Assembly: GCF_028476545.1 (NCBI RefSeq)
Contig: NW_026731620.1
Coordinates: forward strand, 186,001 to 250,000
Direction: 5' to 3'
Origin: Physella acuta
Taxonomy: Eukaryota; Mollusca; Gastropoda; Physidae
Length of the DNA stretch: 64,000 nucleotides
The stretch's first letter is position 1, and each line of letters starts with the position of its first letter. The notes beneath the pieces were generated by a model. The model saw nothing but the letters and a program-made list of their open reading frames with translations. It was not told the DNA's origin and made no database searches. Position numbers and translations under genes: made by a program. This document shows positions 32,431 to 45,539 of this stretch, one piece after another.

Positions 32431-33804
32431 AACTGTACAGATTGTGGCCTAAGTTTAAAAACTCCCCCCCCCCCCCACCCTTCCACTTCTATCACTAAAC
32501 GCATAAATTGAAGTGCAGGTGTTAGTAAAAAAAAAACCTCAGCTATTAAATTTTCCTTTCTAATTACCATTATCCTAATTACTCCCCTTACATCCATCTG
32601 ATCTACTGTTTATGTATGGCAATTTTCCTCCATCTTTTTGTCCTTCTTTTTGGACATCTAATTCTTTTACTGTTTGGACATCTAATTCTTTTACTGTTTT
32701 CTCCAGGGAGACTTTAAAAAGGTGAACATTTTACTAGTTTTACTAGTGAACTAAATCAACTTTAACCTTTCAATAAGTAGGCTAACGCTACTTAAACGTG
32801 AACTTAACTTAATTTAACTTCCAACTTTTTATATTTTAAAAAAAGTCTATTAATTCTATTAGCACTAATTTTTCTGTTCAAAGAAAACTAAACTTATTTA
32901 TTTAGTTGGCCAATAATATTTTAAACATAGATCTATTATAGTGCGTTTAGCTATCTCTAACTTCTGTACGGAAGATTTCTCTAGCTTCGATTAGGAAGAT
33001 TTTTCTAGCTTCGATTAGGAAGATTTCTCTAGCTTCGATTAGGAAGATTTCAATAGCTTCGATTAGGAAGATTTGTCTTTTTTGCCTGTGGATAAATGCA
33101 TCAAATAAATAAATCAAATAACACAAGAGAAAAATATAAATACACTAAATAAATACCTACACAAAGTAGGTAAATTATATAAAATATTCCAGAACATTTT
33201 TTTTTAAAATAAGGTGATTTACATTACAAAAGGAAAAAAAAACTACCAATTAACCTACATCCACACTTTGACCATTCATATTGATTATCCTAGTCAAAAA
33301 ACTTTATGAGAAAAAAAAACATTAAGCCAAAATAACAATAATTTAGCAAAAATAAATTTTACTTCACAACCATTTTAATCCCTAGGAACATAAAATGCAT
33401 TTAATTAAACGCCTTTTAGTTAACTTTAAGCTCATTAAATTCAGCCTACATTCATGACCTAACATTATTTATAACTACCACGTTAAAAATTAATGTCGTA
33501 AAAATTACTCCACTCAACTACAAGACCAGTTCACTTAAGGTAGTTTTATCGATACATTTTTCTTGTTCTACAACCAAATTACGACAACCATTTCGGTGTG
33601 ATGTGAATTTAGTGTTTTATTTTACAGATCTGAAGATAGAAAGAACACAACTTTAAACAATAAAAAAAGATTTTTTTTATAGTAATCGTTTGGGTCTAAC
33701 GTCGTAAAATGACACGAGCCGATATCGCTATAGGCCATTGTTAATGAGGGTAATATAACTAAAAGGGAATACGAAATTAGGGAAATTAATTGTAGTGGGA
33801 AAAC
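32431..33804. other. AT-rich non-coding DNA
   Basis: Contains a 25-bp direct repeat (GACATCTAATTCTTTTACTG twice) near 32652-32700, five 25-bp units with CTAGCTTCGATTAGGAAGAT at 32960-33075, and otherwise unique sequence. A possible 15-nt exon at 32707-32721 is noted as too weak to annotate. Confidence 0.5.
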
Positions 33805-34320
33805 GTACAAAAACACACACACTAACTTACACAAACATACAAACTTCCACAAACACAGTGGCGTAGCGAGGTCGGGTGTTACCCGGTGCGGCATTTAATG
33901 GTGTCAAACCCCCAGAGGCGTAACGACCCTTCCCGGGGACAAACATTCAAGTTTTCGATTTGCATCCCCACCCCCTCAAACTTTCGATTTGCATTCCCCC
34001 CCCCTCAAACTTTCGATTTGCACCCCCCCCCCCCCCAAGTTTTCGATTTGCATCCCCCCCCCCTCAAACGTTCGATTTGCATCCCCCCCCCCCTCAAGTT
34101 TTTCTCTATATATTTTGCTATTTTTTGCCTTGGTGTCACCTCCGTAAATGGTGTCACCCGGTGCGGGCCGCACCCCCCGCACCCCCCCTCGCTACGCCCC
34201 TGCACAAACACACACACTAACTACCACAAACACACAGACTAACTTACACAAACACACACACTAACGTACACAAACACACACTTTAACTTACACAAACACA
34301 CATAAACTTTCACATACATA
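33805..34320. repeat. CACAAACACACACTAACTTA tandem repeat, split by a MITE
   Basis: Degenerate units of about 28 bp lie on both sides of the MITE at 33856-34202, so the MITE landed in a pre-existing array. Confidence 0.85.
33856..34202 (+). mobile_element. hAT-type MITE (CAGNGGCGTAGCG family), 347 bp
   Basis: CAGTGGCGTAGCGAGG start, CCTCGCTACGCCCCTG end, and a perfect 8-bp TSD CACAAACA (33848-33855 and 34203-34210). The inside has five C runs, each next to a TTCGATTTGCA unit; these units number three in the copy at 6830, so the block expands and contracts. Too short to encode transposase. Confidence 0.93.
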
Positions 34321-35176
34321 CATACACCAGCCATATAGTTTTGTTGGACATACATACATACACCAGCCATAGAGTTTTGTTGGACATACATACATACACC
34401 AGCCATATAGTTTTGTTGGACATACATACATACATACACCAGCCATATAAATTTGTTAGATATACATACATACACCAGCCATATAGTTTTGTTGGACATA
34501 CATACATACACCAGCCATAAAGTTTTGTTTGACATACATACATACATACACCAGCCATATAAATGTTAGATATACATACATACACCAGCCATATAGTTTT
34601 GTTTGACATACATACATACACCAGCCATATAGTTTTGTTTGACATACATACATACACCAGCCATATAGTTTTGTTGGACATACATACATACACCAGCCAT
34701 ATAGTTTTGTTGGACATACATACATACATACACCAGCCATATAAATTTGTTAGATATACATACATACACCAGCCATATAGTTTTTTTGACATACATACAT
34801 ACATACACCAGCCATATAGTTTTGTTGGACATACATACATACATACACCAGCCATATAAATGTGTTAGATATACATACATACACCAGCCATATAGTTTTT
34901 TTGACATACATACATACACCAGCCATATAGTTTTGTTGGACATACATACATACATACACCAGCCATATAAATTTGTTAGATAAACATACATACACCAGCC
35001 ATATAGTTTTTTTGACATACATACATACACCAGCCATATAGTTTTGTTTGACATACATACATACACCAGCCATATAGTTTTGTTGGACATACATACATAC
35101 ATACACCAGCCATATAAATGTGTTAGATATACATACATACACCAGCCATATAGTTTTTTTGACATACATACATACA
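34312..35176. repeat. 36-44-bp satellite rich in CATA, about 22 copies
   Basis: Units contain ACCAGCCATATAGTTTTGTT and (CATA)2-4. Variants with AAATTTGTTAGATATAC alternate in blocks, indicating higher-order duplication. Reading frames on either strand give Met-Tyr-Val/Cys repeats and are artefacts. Confidence 0.96.
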
Positions 35177-35864
35177 GTACAGTGCACGTTTGCATTTAGC
35201 TCGAATTCTAATGAGTAAAAGAAGAAACACATATAATAACAAACAACAATTTTTTTATATTATTATCGGCATTAGCAAACGTGCTTTGACATTATAAACA
35301 TTCTCAGATGACATCTACACCAGTCATTCTGACATATGTCACGTGACTCGAGTTACAGTTCATCGTGTGAAATGTCACAAAAGACCGAAAACATTTCTTA
35401 ACACCATTGCTTTTTTTTTCTCTTTATCTCTGTCCCTTTCTGTTATGTTCCCTGAACTCTATCACCTCTAGTTGTCTCCCTTGAAATATATCATTTCTAG
35501 TTGTCTCCCTTGAGCTCTATCACCTCGAGTTATCTTCCCCAGCGCTCACCAGTATGTCACCTGTTCAGGTAATGTCCTAAGTATCACTGTATTTAATCTC
35601 CTCAAACTACCAGACTAAACAGGTTCAGGTGTGATTTTTGTGTTTAATCAAAAATCACATTTTTTGTATGTTTAACAAAGAATGCAGCAAAAATATCTTT
35701 TCGAGAACTGAGTCTGCTTATGTAACTTTTCTTTCAATGTTGATTTGAGAGGACAAACATGTATTTCATAATCTTGAACCAAACGCACGATAAATAAGAT
35801 CAGCATTTTAAAAATACCAAATAAACAAATAATTTATATACAGGTTAAAAAAACTAAATATTTC
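35177..35864. other. Non-coding DNA with AGTTGTCTCCCTTGA repeats
   Basis: Three units of about 35 bp at 35440-35540 carry AGTTGTCTCCCTTGA or AGTTATCTTCCCC, the complement of the dispersed GGGAGATAA motif. The rest is unique. Confidence 0.55.
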
Positions 35865-36269
<405 letters not shown>

Positions 36270-36299
36270 AATACATGTATATATGTGTGTGTTGCGTGT

Positions 36300-37082
36300 A
36301 TAAATATGTATACAAATACCTCTGTATATATACAAATCTTTTTCCCTCAGCTCCTTATTTCGCCATGTAAATCTACGCCTGTTGTTTTAATACAAACATT
36401 TCCTGGTGTGTGATAAAAAAACTGTGAACCCATCCCCTCTGTTGAAATAGGCAATCGAGACTGAGAAATCCAATCTATCAGCCGAGTCGATAAAAAATGT
36501 TTTTGTTTTAAATTAAAGCGAGATTTGTAATAGAGGACAAAAATCTAGCCAATAGCTGATTACTGGGTTGTTGAGGCGGGTCAATGGCTAGAGGGGACCT
36601 TTTTGCAAGAAGCCATTTCTACAAAACTTTTGGTTATTTCCTGCGAGGAACGAGCCCCGCTGAAATTAGAGGCGGAGATTTTTTTTTTCATTAAAGGAGA
36701 CAAAAACAAAATCCATAACAACAAAAAAAAATAAAACATTTATTTTAACGTTTAGATTGTTTTTGCTTCTAATTTCAGGCAAAACGAAATTTATAAGGCT
36801 TTACGGTTTTTTTTTTGTAATTGTTTTTCGTTGAGAGCCTGCCTTTTCAAATTAGATCTCTTTTGATTTCTGAGTAAATAATAATCTACGCAATAAGAAG
36901 TTGCTGTCATTTTGTGCGCACCGCCAGCAATATCCAACAATTGAGAAACGTCTCAGACATCTCTAGATCTTAAGGTCGATAACTCTACATTCCTCCACTA
37001 GAATGTTTCAATTGTTTAGCTTCCTCTTGTAAAGACAATCAGTTCTATAATTATCCCCCTTGAGATAACATCCAGTTTCAAA
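36300..37082. other. Unique non-coding DNA
   Basis: Balanced, non-repetitive sequence (for example GCCAATAGCTGATTACTGGG near 36551) of the kind seen in conserved non-coding elements, but conservation cannot be judged here. No gene. Confidence 0.4.
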
Positions 37083-37446
37083 CATGATCATGACGTACCC
37101 CGTGTACTTGAGGTAAAACATAAGCATGACGTACCCTGTGTACTTGAGGTAAAACATAAGCATGACGTACCCTGTGTACTTGAGGTAAAACATAAGCATG
37201 ACGTACCCTGTGCACTTGAGGTAAAACATAAGCATGACGTACCCTGTGTACTTGAGGTAAAACATAAGCATGACGTACCCTGTGTACTTGAGGTAAAACA
37301 TAAGCATGACGTACCCTGTGTACTTGAGGTAAAACATAAGCATGACGTACCCTGTGTACTTGAGGTAAAACATGAGCATGACGTACCCTGTGTACTTGAG
37401 GTAAAACATAAGCAAGACGTACCCTGTGTACTTGAGGTAAAACCAA
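37083..37446. repeat. 36-bp minisatellite, 10 copies
   Basis: Units with CTTGAGGTAAAACATAAGCA and TGACGTACCCTGTGTA. The length is a multiple of three, so three minus-strand frames stay open; none is a gene. Units are nearly identical. Confidence 0.96.
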
Positions 37447-37689
37447 GCGAGCGTCGTGTCCCTCTCCATCTAAACCAGACTAGATGATGATCCAGTCTCA
37501 TTACATGTTGACAACACCGGGTTTCATGGGATTTACATGGGATTTACATGGGGTTTTCCGTGAAATTTACCATCAGACTTACTACAGAGCTAAACAAACG
37601 TCTGAGGGATTTTCAAAAGCTTCAACGTGGGATTTTTGTGATGAGATGTGAGGGACATTGTGGGTGTGTGGGTGTGTGTGTGGGGGGGC

Positions 37690-38350
37690 AGACTTGAACT
37701 TTACACTCTAATGTGTAGGGCAGAGTTGAACTCTACATTCTGCTGTGTTGGACAAAGTTGAACTCTACATTCTAATGTGTAGGGCAGAGTTGAACTCTAC
37801 ATTCTAATGTGTAGGGCAGAGTTGAACTCTACATTCTAATGTGTAGGGCAGAGTTGAACTCTACATTCTAATGTGTAGGGCAGAGTTGAACTCTACATTC
37901 TAATGTGTAGGGCAGAGTTGAACTCTACATTCTAATGTGTAGGGCAGAGTTGAACTCTACATTCTAATGTGTAGGGCAGAGTTGAACTCTACATTCTAAT
38001 GTGTAAGGGCAGAGTTGAACTCTACATTCTAATGTGTAGGGCAGAGTTGAACTCTACATTCTAATGTGTAAGGGCAGAGTTGAACTCTACATTCTAATGT
38101 GTAGGGCAGAGTTGAACTCTACATTCTAATGTGTAGGGCAGAGTTGAACTCTACATTCTAATGTGTAAGGGCAGAGTTGAACTCTACATTCTAATGTGTA
38201 AGGGCAGAGTTGAACTCTACATTCTAATGTGTAGGGCAGAGTTGAACTCTACATTCTAATGTGTAAGGGCAGAGTTGAACTCTACATTCTAATGTGTAAG
38301 GGCAGAGTTGAACTCTACATTCTAATGTGTGGGGCAGAGTTGAACTCTAG
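37690..38350. repeat. 32/33-bp palindrome-bearing minisatellite, about 20 copies
   Basis: Units GGGCAGAGTTGAACTCTACA plus TTCTAATGTGTA. Each holds two dyads, AGAGTT-G-AACTCT and ACATT-CT-AATGT. Length differs only by one extra A (GTAGGG versus GTAAGGG), and the two forms are interspersed. Confidence 0.96.
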
Positions 38351-39289
38351 GTTGTTTTAAGAGTTTTAGTGGTACCGCCTTTTTATGACTTGATAGCATA
38401 AAGTTTTTTTTAAAATGTTATTGTATTTCCAGTGGGTTTTTTTTAAAAAACTAAGCCTGTTCTAGTAGAATATCGAACAAAAATAAAACGTACTATTGTT
38501 TTAGATCATTACAAATCGAATTATCCAACAATTGAAGCCACCTAGGAGACAACACCAGTATCAATCGGTGGATATGTTTTTTTTTCTATAATCTCGTCAG
38601 ATGAAGAAGATGCTACCATACCATGACGTCAGATCCATTGAAGCGTAAAGAAAAAATATAAATGAAATTCTCAGAGCTTTCGGTATACTCGAAACTGTAC
38701 AGGTGGCATAAACAGACCCCTTTATTGGGGACCCCAAAGATCCCTTTTGGCTGTCTGCCTTATGGCTGTCGGCCTTTTGTCCAAGTCGGCCTTTTGTCTT
38801 GTCGGCCTTTTGAATGTCGGCCTTTTGTCCTACAGCCTTTAATCCCTAATCAATTGGCTATATAATAATGAAAGCGATTGATTGGTTAATATAATATTTA
38901 TTATCCATCACGGTTAAAGCGATCTAACGTTTTACTACAGTATTTGCCAACATTGTGGGACCAGACCAGTAGTTCGATCAAGTTTGACGAGTGGTTCGAT
39001 AAAGTTTAGCTCAATAATTCTGTCAAGTCAAGGCGTGATAGCGCTCTGAAACACGCGGCATGATTCACACAATCTTCACCATTCAAACTTATGACAGTCT
39101 GACGCTGAAATTCATGTATGACTGATTAGTTTTGTAGTAAGGGAGATAAAATTAACTTACATTCAAATCAGATTTCAAATCCTTCATGTTATTGATTGTA
39201 GCACTATTTGACTTACAGACCCCCACTCTGACACAAAACTCTTAACTAATTTACTTACGTACCCCACCATTGCAAATACCTAATTTATT
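38351..39289. other. Unique non-coding DNA
   Basis: Contains TGACGTCA near 38625, AAGGGAGATAAAATT near 39138 and the TIR fragment at 38741-38833. No gene. Confidence 0.5.
38741..38833. mobile_element. Single-ended fragment resembling a modular TIR (GG-N5-GGA group)
   Basis: Tandem GTCGGCCTTTTGTCC modules end in GTCCTACAGCC; read from the other strand the end is GGCTGTAGGACAAAAGGCCG, which fits the terminus pattern GGCTACAGGACATT of 14042-15128. No partner end or TSD was found. Confidence 0.5.
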
Positions 39290-39412
39290 TATATACGACC
39301 ACATTTACAAAAACCTTATTTACCTCTATTCCTACAAAAACCTAATTTACTTCTATTCCTACAAAAACCTAATTTACTTCTATTCCTACAAAAACCTAAT
39401 TTACTTACATAC
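39290..39412. repeat. 27-bp tandem repeat, about 4.5 copies
   Basis: Units with ACCTAATTTACTTCTATTCC and TACAAAA. Length is a multiple of three; the open frame is an artefact. Confidence 0.88.
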
Positions 39413-39826
39413 CTACACCTACACTCTGACTGTTTTACTCACCCTCCCCCCACCCCCCACCCCACCCTCCCTTACTAAACTCCCTGTACCCATCTCCTTC
39501 TCCCCCTGACTATACACCAGACTTGCACCGTGTTGACCTAACGACAGCCATTAGCGCCCCCACCTGCTCTGGTTTAAAAAAAACGAATTAAAACTTGAAA
39601 TGACGAATGGATCTGAACTGGAGACACCTACAACAGAAAGATTTTTGTATTTTTAATTAACCTAAAAATAGTTTACATTGATGTGGCCGTTTTCTTTCAT
39701 TTGAGACAAATGGTTCGACATCGCTCATTCTAAATAGCTTTCAATGACACATTTCTAGTTTACCAGATCTATTTCCATTACCCCCGCATTTATTTCTAGC
39801 TTTTTTTCTTTCTATATGAACATCAC

Positions 39827-39890
39827 CGGCTCATGAGGTGTCTCCCATTAGCCAGGCAGGCCTCAACACGGCAAACTCCAACTAACTGGC
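39827..39890 (+). repeat. Dispersed repeat fragment, copy 2
   Basis: Same block as 25890-25960: ACCGGCTCATGAGG, CTCCCATTAGCCAGGCAGGC, AAACTCCAACTAACTG. The flanks differ. Confidence 0.6.
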
Positions 39891-40212
39891 TTGGGTATCG
39901 GTTTGATTACCGTTTATCGGTCTCTTCTGTCCTTTGGTTCTCGCCAGGCTTATCTTCTACCCCAGGGTAACTCGTACCCCACCGTTCTGTACCCGGCTAC
40001 CAGTCCCCCCACCCCCCACCCCCATCCCCAGCTTGGCAATGCTGCTCTTATTTCAAGCCAATCTAATGCGCTGTTGAAGCCTTATTGTATTCTAGCCATA
40101 AAACCAACTGGGTTGTTACTGTTTTACAGTGGGTGGCATTGTATCGCCAGCAGATCTGTGCATGCACTACATTTGTCTCCCTCTATGGTTCTCCCAAAGT
40201 TGTGTTGGCTTG

Positions 40213-40300
40213 AAGTGTTTCTTTCAGACTTTTTTCTCCGGGGGGGGGGGCACTTGATATTTTTGGAGCACCCCCGAAAAGATGCCTGAAAAAAACTCTG
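40213..40300 (+). mobile_element. Short hAT-type MITE (CAGTGTTTCTTCCAG family), 88 bp
   Basis: AAGTGTTTCTTTCAGAC start (first base changed from C), GCCTGAAAAAAACTCTG end, perfect 8-bp TSD TTGGCTTG (40205-40212, 40301-40308). Internal G run and a C run remain. Confidence 0.9.
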
Positions 40301-41044
40301 TTGGCTTGTCTCTCTGTATGGTTCCCCCAAAGTTGTGTTGGCTTGTGGCGAGTCCATGTTCAATGATTTCAACACGAATAAGCCCATCTTACATTACTTG
40401 CTGTTTACCATAGTCTGTATACAGAGTACTGTAAACATCCTACACATAAGCTAATCATTAATTCACCCTTTACAATACCACTCCAGCACGTAGTGTATGA
40501 CTGTCATCTGTGTCAGACATGCACGTTGAAAAAGATTACATTAAAACCTCCAACCCCTCCACTCCTCCACCCCACACCCCCCCCCCCCCCCACTCCTCAA
40601 ACCCCCACCCACCCCCACACGTCCACCCCCTCCCCACTCGTCCAACCCCAACACACCACATACTTCACACTTGCCCACACACGTTCCCCATTATGTAGGC
40701 ACCCACCTGATAAAATAATTTATGTAGCCATCATTACGATAAGACCACGCATTAAGGTTATAGCCCCTTTTTCCATTCCATCAAAACTCAATCATTCCAT
40801 AAACTCCACATCGTGACTTAATTACTTGTTTAATTGTTACAAGTAAAACAGGCATTAAAGTCTACTATAGTGAACAAGATCCATGTGATTTTGATTTGTA
40901 CAGCCTATAGGCAATGTAATGTAAATTAAATGTACGGATTTCCTAGACTAGATGGTTGAACACTTTAACTCGATGGCGTCTATAGCAACCATAAAACACA
41001 CTGTTAACACTCCCACCAAACATACTGCACACATTACGACACAA

Positions 41045-42392
41045 ATAAGTCTCTACCATCACACAAGTTGTCTCCACCATCACACAAGTCTCTACCATCA
41101 CACAAGTTGTCTCTACCATCACACACGTCTCTACCATCACACAATTCTCTACCATCACACAAGTTGTCTCCACCATCACACAAGTCTCTACCATCACACA
41201 AGTTGTCTCTACCATCACACAAGTCTCTACCATCACACAAGTCTCTACCATCATACAAGTCTCTACCATCACACAAGTCTCTACCATCACACAATTCTCT
41301 ACCATCACACAAGTCTCTACCATCATACAATTCTCTACCATCACACAAGTTGTCTCTACCATCACACAAGTTGTCTCTACCATCACACAAGTCTCTACCA
41401 TCACACAAGTCTCTACTATCACACAAGTTGTCTCTACCATCACACAAGTTGTCTCTACCATCACACAAGTTGTCTCTACCATCATACAAGTCTCTACCAT
41501 CACACAAGTTGTCTCTACCATCACACAAGTTGTCTCTACCATCATACAAGTCTCTACCATCACACAAGTCTCTACCATCACACAAGTTGTCTCTACCATC
41601 ATACAAGTCTCTACCATCATACAAGTCTCTACCATCATACAAGTCTCTACCATCACACAAGTTGTCTCTACCATCACACAAGTTGTCTCTACCATCACAC
41701 AAGTCTCTACCATCACACAAGTCTCTACCATCACACAAGTCTCTACCATCATACAAGTCTCTACCATCCCACAAGTTGTCTCTACCATCACACAAGTTGT
41801 CTCTTCCATCACACAAGCTGTCTCTACCATCACACTAGTCATCTCTACCATCACACAATTCTCTACCATCACACAAGTTGTCTCTACCATCACACTAGTC
41901 ATCTCTACCATCACACAATTCTCTACCATCACACACGTTGTCTCTACCATCACACAAGTTGTCTCTACCATCACACAAGTGGTCTCTACCATCACACAAG
42001 TTGTCTCTACCATCACACAAGTGGTCTCTACCATCACACAAGTCTCTACCATCACACAAGTGGTCTCTACCATCACACAAGTTGTCTCTACCATCACACA
42101 AGTGGTCTCTACCATCACACAAGTTGTCTCTACCATCATACAAGTCTCTACCATCACACAAGTGGTCTCTACCATCACACAAGTTGTCTCTACCATCACA
42201 CAAGTTGTCTCTACCATCACACAAGTGGTCTCTACCATCACACAAGTTGTCTCTACCATCATACAAGTCTCTACCATCACACAAGTGGTCTCTACCATCA
42301 CACAAGTTGTCTCTACCATCACACAAGTTGTCTCTACCATCACACAAGTCTCTACCATCACACAAGTTGTCTCTACCATCACACAACATACC
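41045..42392. repeat. 15-21-bp minisatellite, 1.35 kb
   Basis: CTACCATCACACAAGTCT (18 bp) and the 21-bp form with an extra TGT or GGT triplet; an AATT variant also occurs. All lengths are multiples of three and the unit has no stop in several frames on both strands, which explains coexisting frames of up to about 500 codons in both directions. Not a gene. Confidence 0.97.
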
Positions 42393-42654
42393 CGCCATCT
42401 TATCGTCTGCTAAGACGACACCGCCAGCAGCAGATTGTAGCAGACGACAATTATCTCAGCGTTTTCTAACAGCAATTACACGATATCAATTAACCTCATT
42501 TTTTCTCTACTCTGATTGTTCAACAGTCAAGGTTGGTTTTATCCTTTAAAAATCTCATCGTACAAAAAAAATGTTCTCCCTTTATATGCTGGTGTATTAC
42601 GATCGCTAGTAGCTGTGTGAAGCTAATGTTTACCAATATAAAACGTATACAAAC

Positions 42655-42719
<65 letters not shown>

Positions 42720-43844
42720 CTATTCGAGTGTATGAAGATGAAAAGATATAAAACCACAAACAAGCAAAGTTTAATAACACTTTGATGTATTATAAACTCA
42801 GACACTCGTAAATGTTACAACACATCTTTAAACATAGCATACTTTTTTCCCATCTTAAAATATGGAATCCTTGTAACGCAGATTGCTAATTGTGAATCAT
42901 GTGAGTTAAATATTTCATTAAAAAGATTAGTTTACTACGTCAGACCAAACCTATATGTCCAGCCTACAAACGCCCAATTACTTCCTTCTAATCTATCTTT
43001 CTCTGACCACTTGAATATACAAAAATGGGACCCCCTCTAACATTGTGAAAATGGGACTGTATAACTCAAAAATGGGACTGTATAACATAAGAAAATGGGA
43101 CAGTATAACGTTGAGAAAATGGGAATGTATAACAATTAGGACATGCATGGAGAAAATTCAGATATTTGTGTTATACGCCACGTGACCCAATATATCATTT
43201 ACCCTGGTGTAGCCTTGTCTTTATACAGTTATATAACAAAAGTTCAGGTGCCATTTTAAGTTTACAAAGATAATTCTCAAATTTGAAAAAAAAAAATCAG
43301 AAAACCTTGATCTTGTTTTTTTTTTTTAAATGTTAACATCAAACCCAAAACTTCAAATAACTTTTAAAAGAGCGTGGACTGACTAAATAATGGCTAAATG
43401 TAGCTAGCTTCTTACAATGACCAATAATAGTTCGACTGAAATAAAATTACAAAATTGCACCAATCACTGCCTTCACAGAAAAGACAAGATAATCAGGCAA
43501 CATCCGGGATAGTGGAGAGAATTATCTTTTCCTTTTATCCATTTTTTTTTTAAATTTAATCCATTCTGACTCGACCACTTTCTAAAACTTTTATTTGAGT
43601 TTTGACCTTTGCCTTACTTATTCGATTTTACAGTGATAAGAAATATACTTTTCTGTGATGTAACCTGAATATAATATAAACGTAACTTCATACTTCTCAA
43701 TCAAACAATGTTTTTTTTTAAATGGTTCCCTGTGGGTTAGGGACGAGGGGAGATAAACATTTGCAGTCGGAAATCATTTGAAAGAGAGATGTGATTGTCA
43801 TGGTATGTACTATAAAATGTACGACAAATCGTGTGACTCGGTCC
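42393..43844. other. AT-rich non-coding DNA
   Basis: Includes AAAATGGGACTGTATAAC units (four or five, about 27 bp apart) at 43025-43135 and AGGGGAGATAAACA near 43747. No gene. Confidence 0.5.
42658..42718. repeat. (TA)n microsatellite
   Basis: About 30 TA dinucleotides. Confidence 0.97.
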
Positions 43845-44165
43845 TATACCCACCAGGACAAATCGTGTGACTCGGTCCTATACCCTAGGTCCTATACCCT
43901 AGGTCCTATACCCTCGGTCCTATACCCTCGGTCCTATACCCTAGGTCCTATACCCACCAGGACAAATCGTGTGACTCGGTCCTATACCCACCAGGACAAA
44001 TCGTGTGACTCGGTCCTATACCCTAGGTCCTATACCCTAGGTCCTATACCCTAGGTCCTATACCCTCGGTCCTATAACCTCGGTCCTATACCCTCGGTCC
44101 TATACCCTAGGTCCTATACCCTCGGTCCTATACCCTCGGTCCTATACTCTCGGTCCTATACCTTA
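43845..44165. repeat. 14-bp minisatellite with 33-bp insertions
   Basis: GGTCCTATACCCTA/C units, with three copies of an ACCAGGACAAATCGTGTGAC insert within the array. Two nested repeat levels. Confidence 0.93.
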
Positions 44166-45407
44166 TAGGAATAGAAGAAATAAAGGGAGAGAATTAACAC
44201 GATATCAACGATAACGAAATCATGAAAACTAAACTTGGAACAGAAGAAAAAAAACCACCCCCCCCCTTTTTTTTTTCTATTCGAACAAGACTGCAGTATC
44301 AACAAGGGGAAGCAATCACCAAATTGGGCAAGCGTCTTCGTGTAAAATGATAGTCGTGTTCGACAGAGTTGTCGGTCCCTGTCGAAAAAAATCTAGATCT
44401 TCTAAAAATACCGAGCGTTGTATTAGACCTTGGAGCCCAAAATATGTCGATTTATCGGAAATCTAGATGGCCCAAAAGTGTCGGTTTTATGTCCAAAATC
44501 TAGATGGCCCAGTACGGTATTGTCTAAATATAGGTCTATCCCTTACAACTGTCGACATGACCCCCCCCCACCCCACACACAAGCGCACCCTTTAACGTCA
44601 CCCTTTCTGATCTACCCCCCCCCCCCCCCAACCCCATACCCATCCGCTAGACACCCGCCTCATACTGACGTATCATTTACATTAATCACCAAACTGTGAC
44701 TTCCGTGCATGAATTATTTCCCCTTCCTTTGTCTGAACTTTCCATCTTGAGTAGTCGCCCCTGTCTGTCAACCTACAACCAAAAAAGAAGAGGAAAAAAA
44801 ATCTATTTTTAGCTGACCCAACAAAATGTATCACTTCTCCTACTGTATTATTAATCGGGAAAATCCCATTATTTATTTACTATCCGACTCGTCTGCTGTT
44901 AGAAATATAAAATATCCAAAATCAATCGCCGTCTGCCCGATTGTTTGCCCCTACAGGTCATGACCTGGGCACTGGTTAATTAGCTGAGTCATTAATTTAA
45001 AAAAACTGGACCTCAGACTTCTAAGTTTTCTAGCATTTCGTACGATTTAATTAACTATGTCGCTGTTTACCTGGCGAAGTAGACGTGCAGGCTCTAATGA
45101 GTTTAGTTTAATTAAAATTGTCACCTGTTGTGTTGGAAGCGACTAAACGAACTAAAGGTTAGAGAGAAAAGTTCGAGATCGAATCCAAGTGACACCAGAA
45201 TGGTCATTAGTTATTTGCGCAAAGATGTAGGGGGGAAAACATGGGGAGGGGAATGAGTGTGGTCTCGAAGGCGATCATAAATGCTAGGGTGATGAAAGTT
45301 GATGGGGGGGGGGGGTCATTAAGGTAATGAGAATTTTTGTTGAGAATCACGTTTAAGAACAAAACTAGATATTTATATACATGAAACAATTTTTTTTTCT
45401 TTTACAG
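44166..45407. other. Unique non-coding DNA, possible regulatory island
   Basis: After C-rich tracts (44560-44630), the stretch 44880-45140 is non-repetitive with AATTA-type words and an AGGTCATGACCT palindrome. A G run lies near 45304. No gene. Confidence 0.45.
44955..44966. promoter_or_regulatory. AGGTCATGACCT perfect palindrome (nuclear-receptor-like site)
   Basis: Two AGGTCA half-sites in inverted orientation with no spacer (IR0). Such arrangements are bound by some nuclear receptors. The functional claim is inference only. Confidence 0.3.
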
Positions 45408-45453
45408 GAACACCAAGTTTTTCTGTCTACCACAAGTGATCGCTGAGTTGAAG
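45408..45453 (+). other. Candidate 46-nt microexon
   Basis: A strong acceptor (TTTTTTTTCTTTTACAG, AG at 45406-45407) and a good donor (AAG/GTATGT at 45453/45454) bracket 46 bp. With one leading base the frame reads NTKFFCLPQVIAELK without stop, giving entry phase 2 and exit phase 0; the frame that uses all bases from the start hits a stop. The CLPQ core also occurs in Ski/Sno/Dac-domain proteins, but 15 residues cannot establish homology. Surrounding DNA is non-repetitive. If real, this window contains introns of a plus-strand gene. Confidence 0.35.
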
Positions 45454-45539
45454 GTATGTAACATCATATTAGTGGGAGGGTTTCAACTATACATACACAT
45501 AATACTGTTGCACCCATTTTAAAATAGCACTCAAACATG

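Larger units (their letters stand above)
39413..41044. other. Unique, locally C-rich non-coding DNA
   Basis: Holds C-rich stretches near 39440-39480, 40000-40030 and 40560-40640, the shared block at 39827-39890 and a MITE at 40213-40300. A 38-bp direct repeat (GTATGGTTCCCCCAAAGTTG region) flanks the MITE. No gene. Confidence 0.5.

Noticed and set aside
32707-32721. 15-nt microexon between TTTTCTCCAG and GTGAAC
   Set aside because: Weak donor and too short to judge; it lies next to a local direct repeat.
34239-35232. Met-Tyr-Val-Cys repeat proteins on the minus strand
   Set aside because: CATA satellite artefact with frames in all registers.
40943-42469. Open frames of about 480-505 codons on both strands
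   Set aside because: The repeat unit is a multiple of three and stop-free in several frames of both strands; opposing frames of equal length show it is not coding.
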